Source: Verrucomicrobiota bacterium (GTDB lineage: Bacteria > Verrucomicrobiota > Verrucomicrobiia > Limisphaerales > UBA11358). Taken from it: a DNA stretch of 6,766 nt. The notes beneath the pieces are model-generated. The model searched no databases, had not been told where the DNA came from, and worked only from the letters and a program-made list of their open reading frames with translations. The translations under genes and the position numbers were made by a program. Positions 5,497 through 6,766 of the stretch are shown piece after piece; the first letter of the stretch is position 1, and each line of letters opens with the position of its first letter. The stretch spans positions 1-6,766 of the forward strand of contig JAMFSG010000155.1 of NCBI GenBank assembly GCA_026225155.1, in the 5' to 3' direction.

Positions 5497-6766
5497 GTGA
5501 CCGCAACCAAAAAAATCTTACAAGCAATTGGCGATTATGAATCGCGCAACGTCACGTTCATGGAGCCAGACGGTTCGTGGCCGATCGTTTGGGAGCGCGC
5601 GAAAGGCGTTCACGTTTGGGATGTTGAAGGCAAAAAATATTTGGACCTGACCGCTGCGTTTGGCGTCGCCGCCGCCGGTCATGCAAATCCAAACATCGTC
5701 AAAGCCGGGCAAAAGCAGATGGGAAAACTGCTGCACGCGATGGGCGACGTGCAGCCGCACGCGCTGAAAGCACAACTCGCGCAAAAATTAAGTGAAATCA
5801 CTTTTGAACGCTGGGCGAATTTTTCCGAACTAAAAATTCAAAATTCAAAATTCAAAACTGGAAAAGTTATCTTTTCCAATTCCGGTTTTGAAGCCGTCGA
5901 ATCCGCGCTCAAAACGGCGATTCTTGCGACGCAAAAACGCGGCGTCATCGCGTTTGAAGGCGCGTATCACGGACTCGGCTACGGCGCGCTCAATGCGACG
6001 CACCGGAATTTTTTCCGAAGCCCGTTTCAATCGCAACTGCGCGAGTTCGGCCATTTCGTGCCATTTCCAAAAAAGGCGAGCGACCTCGCGACCGTTGAAT
6101 TTCAAGTGCGTCATTTTTTCCGCCGCGAACGCATCGGCGCAATTTTGGTCGAGCCGATTCAAGCGCGCGGTGGCACGAACATTCCGCCGAAGGAATTTTT
6201 GCCGCTGCTCCGAAAACTTTGCGATGAACACGGCGCGTTGCTGATTCTCGATGAAATTTACACCGGCTTCGGTCGCACCGGAAAATGGTTCGCGTGCGAA
6301 CATTCGCAAACGATTCCTGATTTGGTCTGCCTCGGCAAAGCGCTTACCGGCGGTTTTCCGCTGTCCGCGTGCATTGGGCGCGCGGATCTGATGGACGCCG
6401 CGTGGCCGGCCTCGACCGGCGAAGCGATCCACACCAGCACATTTCTCGGCCATCCCGTCGGCTGCGCGATGGCGCTCGCGCAAATTTCGGAAATTGAAAA
6501 ACTGAATTTGCCCGAACGCGCCGCCGAATTGGGAAAATTTTTATTGGCTGAACTCAACAAAATTAAAAATTCAAAATTAAAAATTAAAAACTCCGCCCGC
6601 GGCCTCGGCTTGATGGCGGCGCTAGAATTAATTTTGCCCGATGGAAAACCGGCGACGGAAATTGCAATTAACACAATCAAAACGCTATTGCATCGCGGCT
6701 ACATTTTTCTACCCGAAGGCGAACACGGCAACATCATCAGCTTCACGCCGCCGCTGACCATCACCA
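5497..6766 (+). CDS. Class III PLP-dependent aminotransferase (3' end outside window)
   Basis: The frame encodes 423 residues before the window ends; some tens of C-terminal residues are probably missing. Fold-type I, class III aminotransferase motifs occur in order: AAFGVAAAGHANP (53-65), SNSGFEAVESALK (127-139) at the PLP-phosphate site, GAYHG (155-159), ILVEPIQARGG (216-226), LILDEIYTGFGRTG (249-262) with Asp252 for the PLP ring nitrogen, LVCLGKALTGGFP (276-288) with Lys281 as Schiff-base lysine, and HTSTFLGHPVGCA (312-324). It should transfer an amino group between an omega-amine or amino acid and a 2-oxo acid in the cytoplasm. Acetylornithine, GABA and related transaminases share these motifs, so the substrate is not assigned. 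No in-frame ATG exists before 5560; GTG at 5497 places GDYESRNVTF at the usual distance from the N terminus, and GTG at 5464 inside the hairpin is an alternative. Two in-frame heptamer repeats insert KIQNSKFKT (113-121) and KIKNSKLKIKNS (355-366). Confidence 0.9.
   Translation, partial: MTATKKILQAIGDYESRNVTFMEPDGSWPIVWERAKGVHVWDVEGKKYLDLTAAFGVAAAGHANPNIVKAGQKQMGKLLHAMGDVQPHALKAQLAQKLSEITFERWANFSELKIQNSKFKTGKVIFSNSGFEAVESALKTAILATQKRGVIAFEGAYHGLGYGALNATHRNFFRSPFQSQLREFGHFVPFPKKASDLATVEFQVRHFFRRERIGAILVEPIQARGGTNIPPKEFLPLLRKLCDEHGALLILDEIYTGFGRTGKWFACEHSQTIPDLVCLGKALTGGFPLSACIGRADLMDAAWPASTGEAIHTSTFLGHPVGCAMALAQISEIEKLNLPERAAELGKFLLAELNKIKNSKLKIKNSARGLGLMAALELILPDGKPATEIAINTIKTLLHRGYIFLPEGEHGNIISFTPPLTIT
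5837..5857 (+). repeat. Heptanucleotide tandem repeat (TTCAAAA x3) inside the aminotransferase gene
   Basis: Three perfect TTCAAAA units preceded by an A-run (5832-5836) and followed by CTG, the same right border as the queE array. It is translated in frame as KIQNSKFKT. It lies just before the strand KVIFSNSG that leads into the PLP-phosphate loop, a place where class III aminotransferases have a variable turn. Confidence 0.9.
6559..6593 (+). repeat. Heptanucleotide repeat (AAAATTA/AAAATTC x5) inside the aminotransferase gene
   Basis: Five consecutive heptamers: AAAATTA, AAAATTC, AAAATTA, AAAATTA, AAAACTC. It is translated in frame as KIKNSKLKIKNS between the helix FLLAELN and the strand ARGLGLMAALEL, again a turn before a beta strand. 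It is slightly more degenerate than the other two arrays, suggesting an older insertion or drift. Confidence 0.88.

Noticed and set aside
5845..6483. 212-residue open frame on the - strand
   Set aside because: It is antisense to the aminotransferase, whose PLP motifs are unmistakable. It ends at a TGA supplied by the complement of the heptamer repeat.
6258..6680. 140-residue open frame on the - strand
   Set aside because: Antisense shadow of the aminotransferase gene with no family features.

Overview
The window looks like chromosomal DNA from a verrucomicrobium, probably of the Pedosphaera/Limisphaerales kind. The main clue is the secreted protease-like protein: its C-terminal beta-sandwich (LTW, then a NLL...W..., ending in FFRLR) is typical of the large secretomes of that group. 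Supporting hints are mostly moderate-to-high GC DNA, weak or absent Shine-Dalgarno sites and many short intergenic palindromes. No rRNA or marker gene is present, so the assignment is an inference.

Layout, left to right. (1) Bases 1-270 hold the 3' end of an AT-rich (about 38% GC) gene of unknown function on the + strand. Its stop overlaps the stop of the next, convergent gene through the tetranucleotide TTAA. (2) Three genes follow on the - strand and read right to left: a secreted GH39-type glycoside hydrolase (4589-2907), a secreted divergent subtilase with a KP-43-like C-terminal barrel (2861-1209), and a cytoplasmic short-chain dehydrogenase/reductase (1010-267). A palindrome-rich stretch lies between the last two. 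(3) An 85-bp divergent spacer (4590-4674) carries an 11-bp tandem repeat. (4) Two + strand genes follow: queE (7-carboxy-7-deazaguanine synthase, 4675-5418) and a class III PLP aminotransferase (from 5497, cut by the window end).

The hydrolase and the subtilase both have signal peptides and lie 45 bp apart, so they may be co-expressed for polymer breakdown outside the cytoplasm. The SDR could be co-transcribed but has its own ribosome binding site and a 198-bp leader. QueE belongs to queuosine/7-deazaguanine synthesis. Its link to the downstream aminotransferase is only positional.

The most unusual signal is a set of 7-nucleotide-period repeats confined to the right-hand third. Three arrays of an AAAATTC-like heptamer lie in frame inside coding sequence (one in queE, two in the aminotransferase), each encoding an Asn-Ser-Lys-rich low-complexity peptide at a probable surface turn. 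A fourth element, made of GATTTAC-like heptamers in inverted orientation, fills the queE-aminotransferase spacer and ends 2 bp before the chosen start codon. They resemble in form the heptanucleotide STRR repeats known from cyanobacteria. I see no complete new defence, CRISPR or mobile system here.
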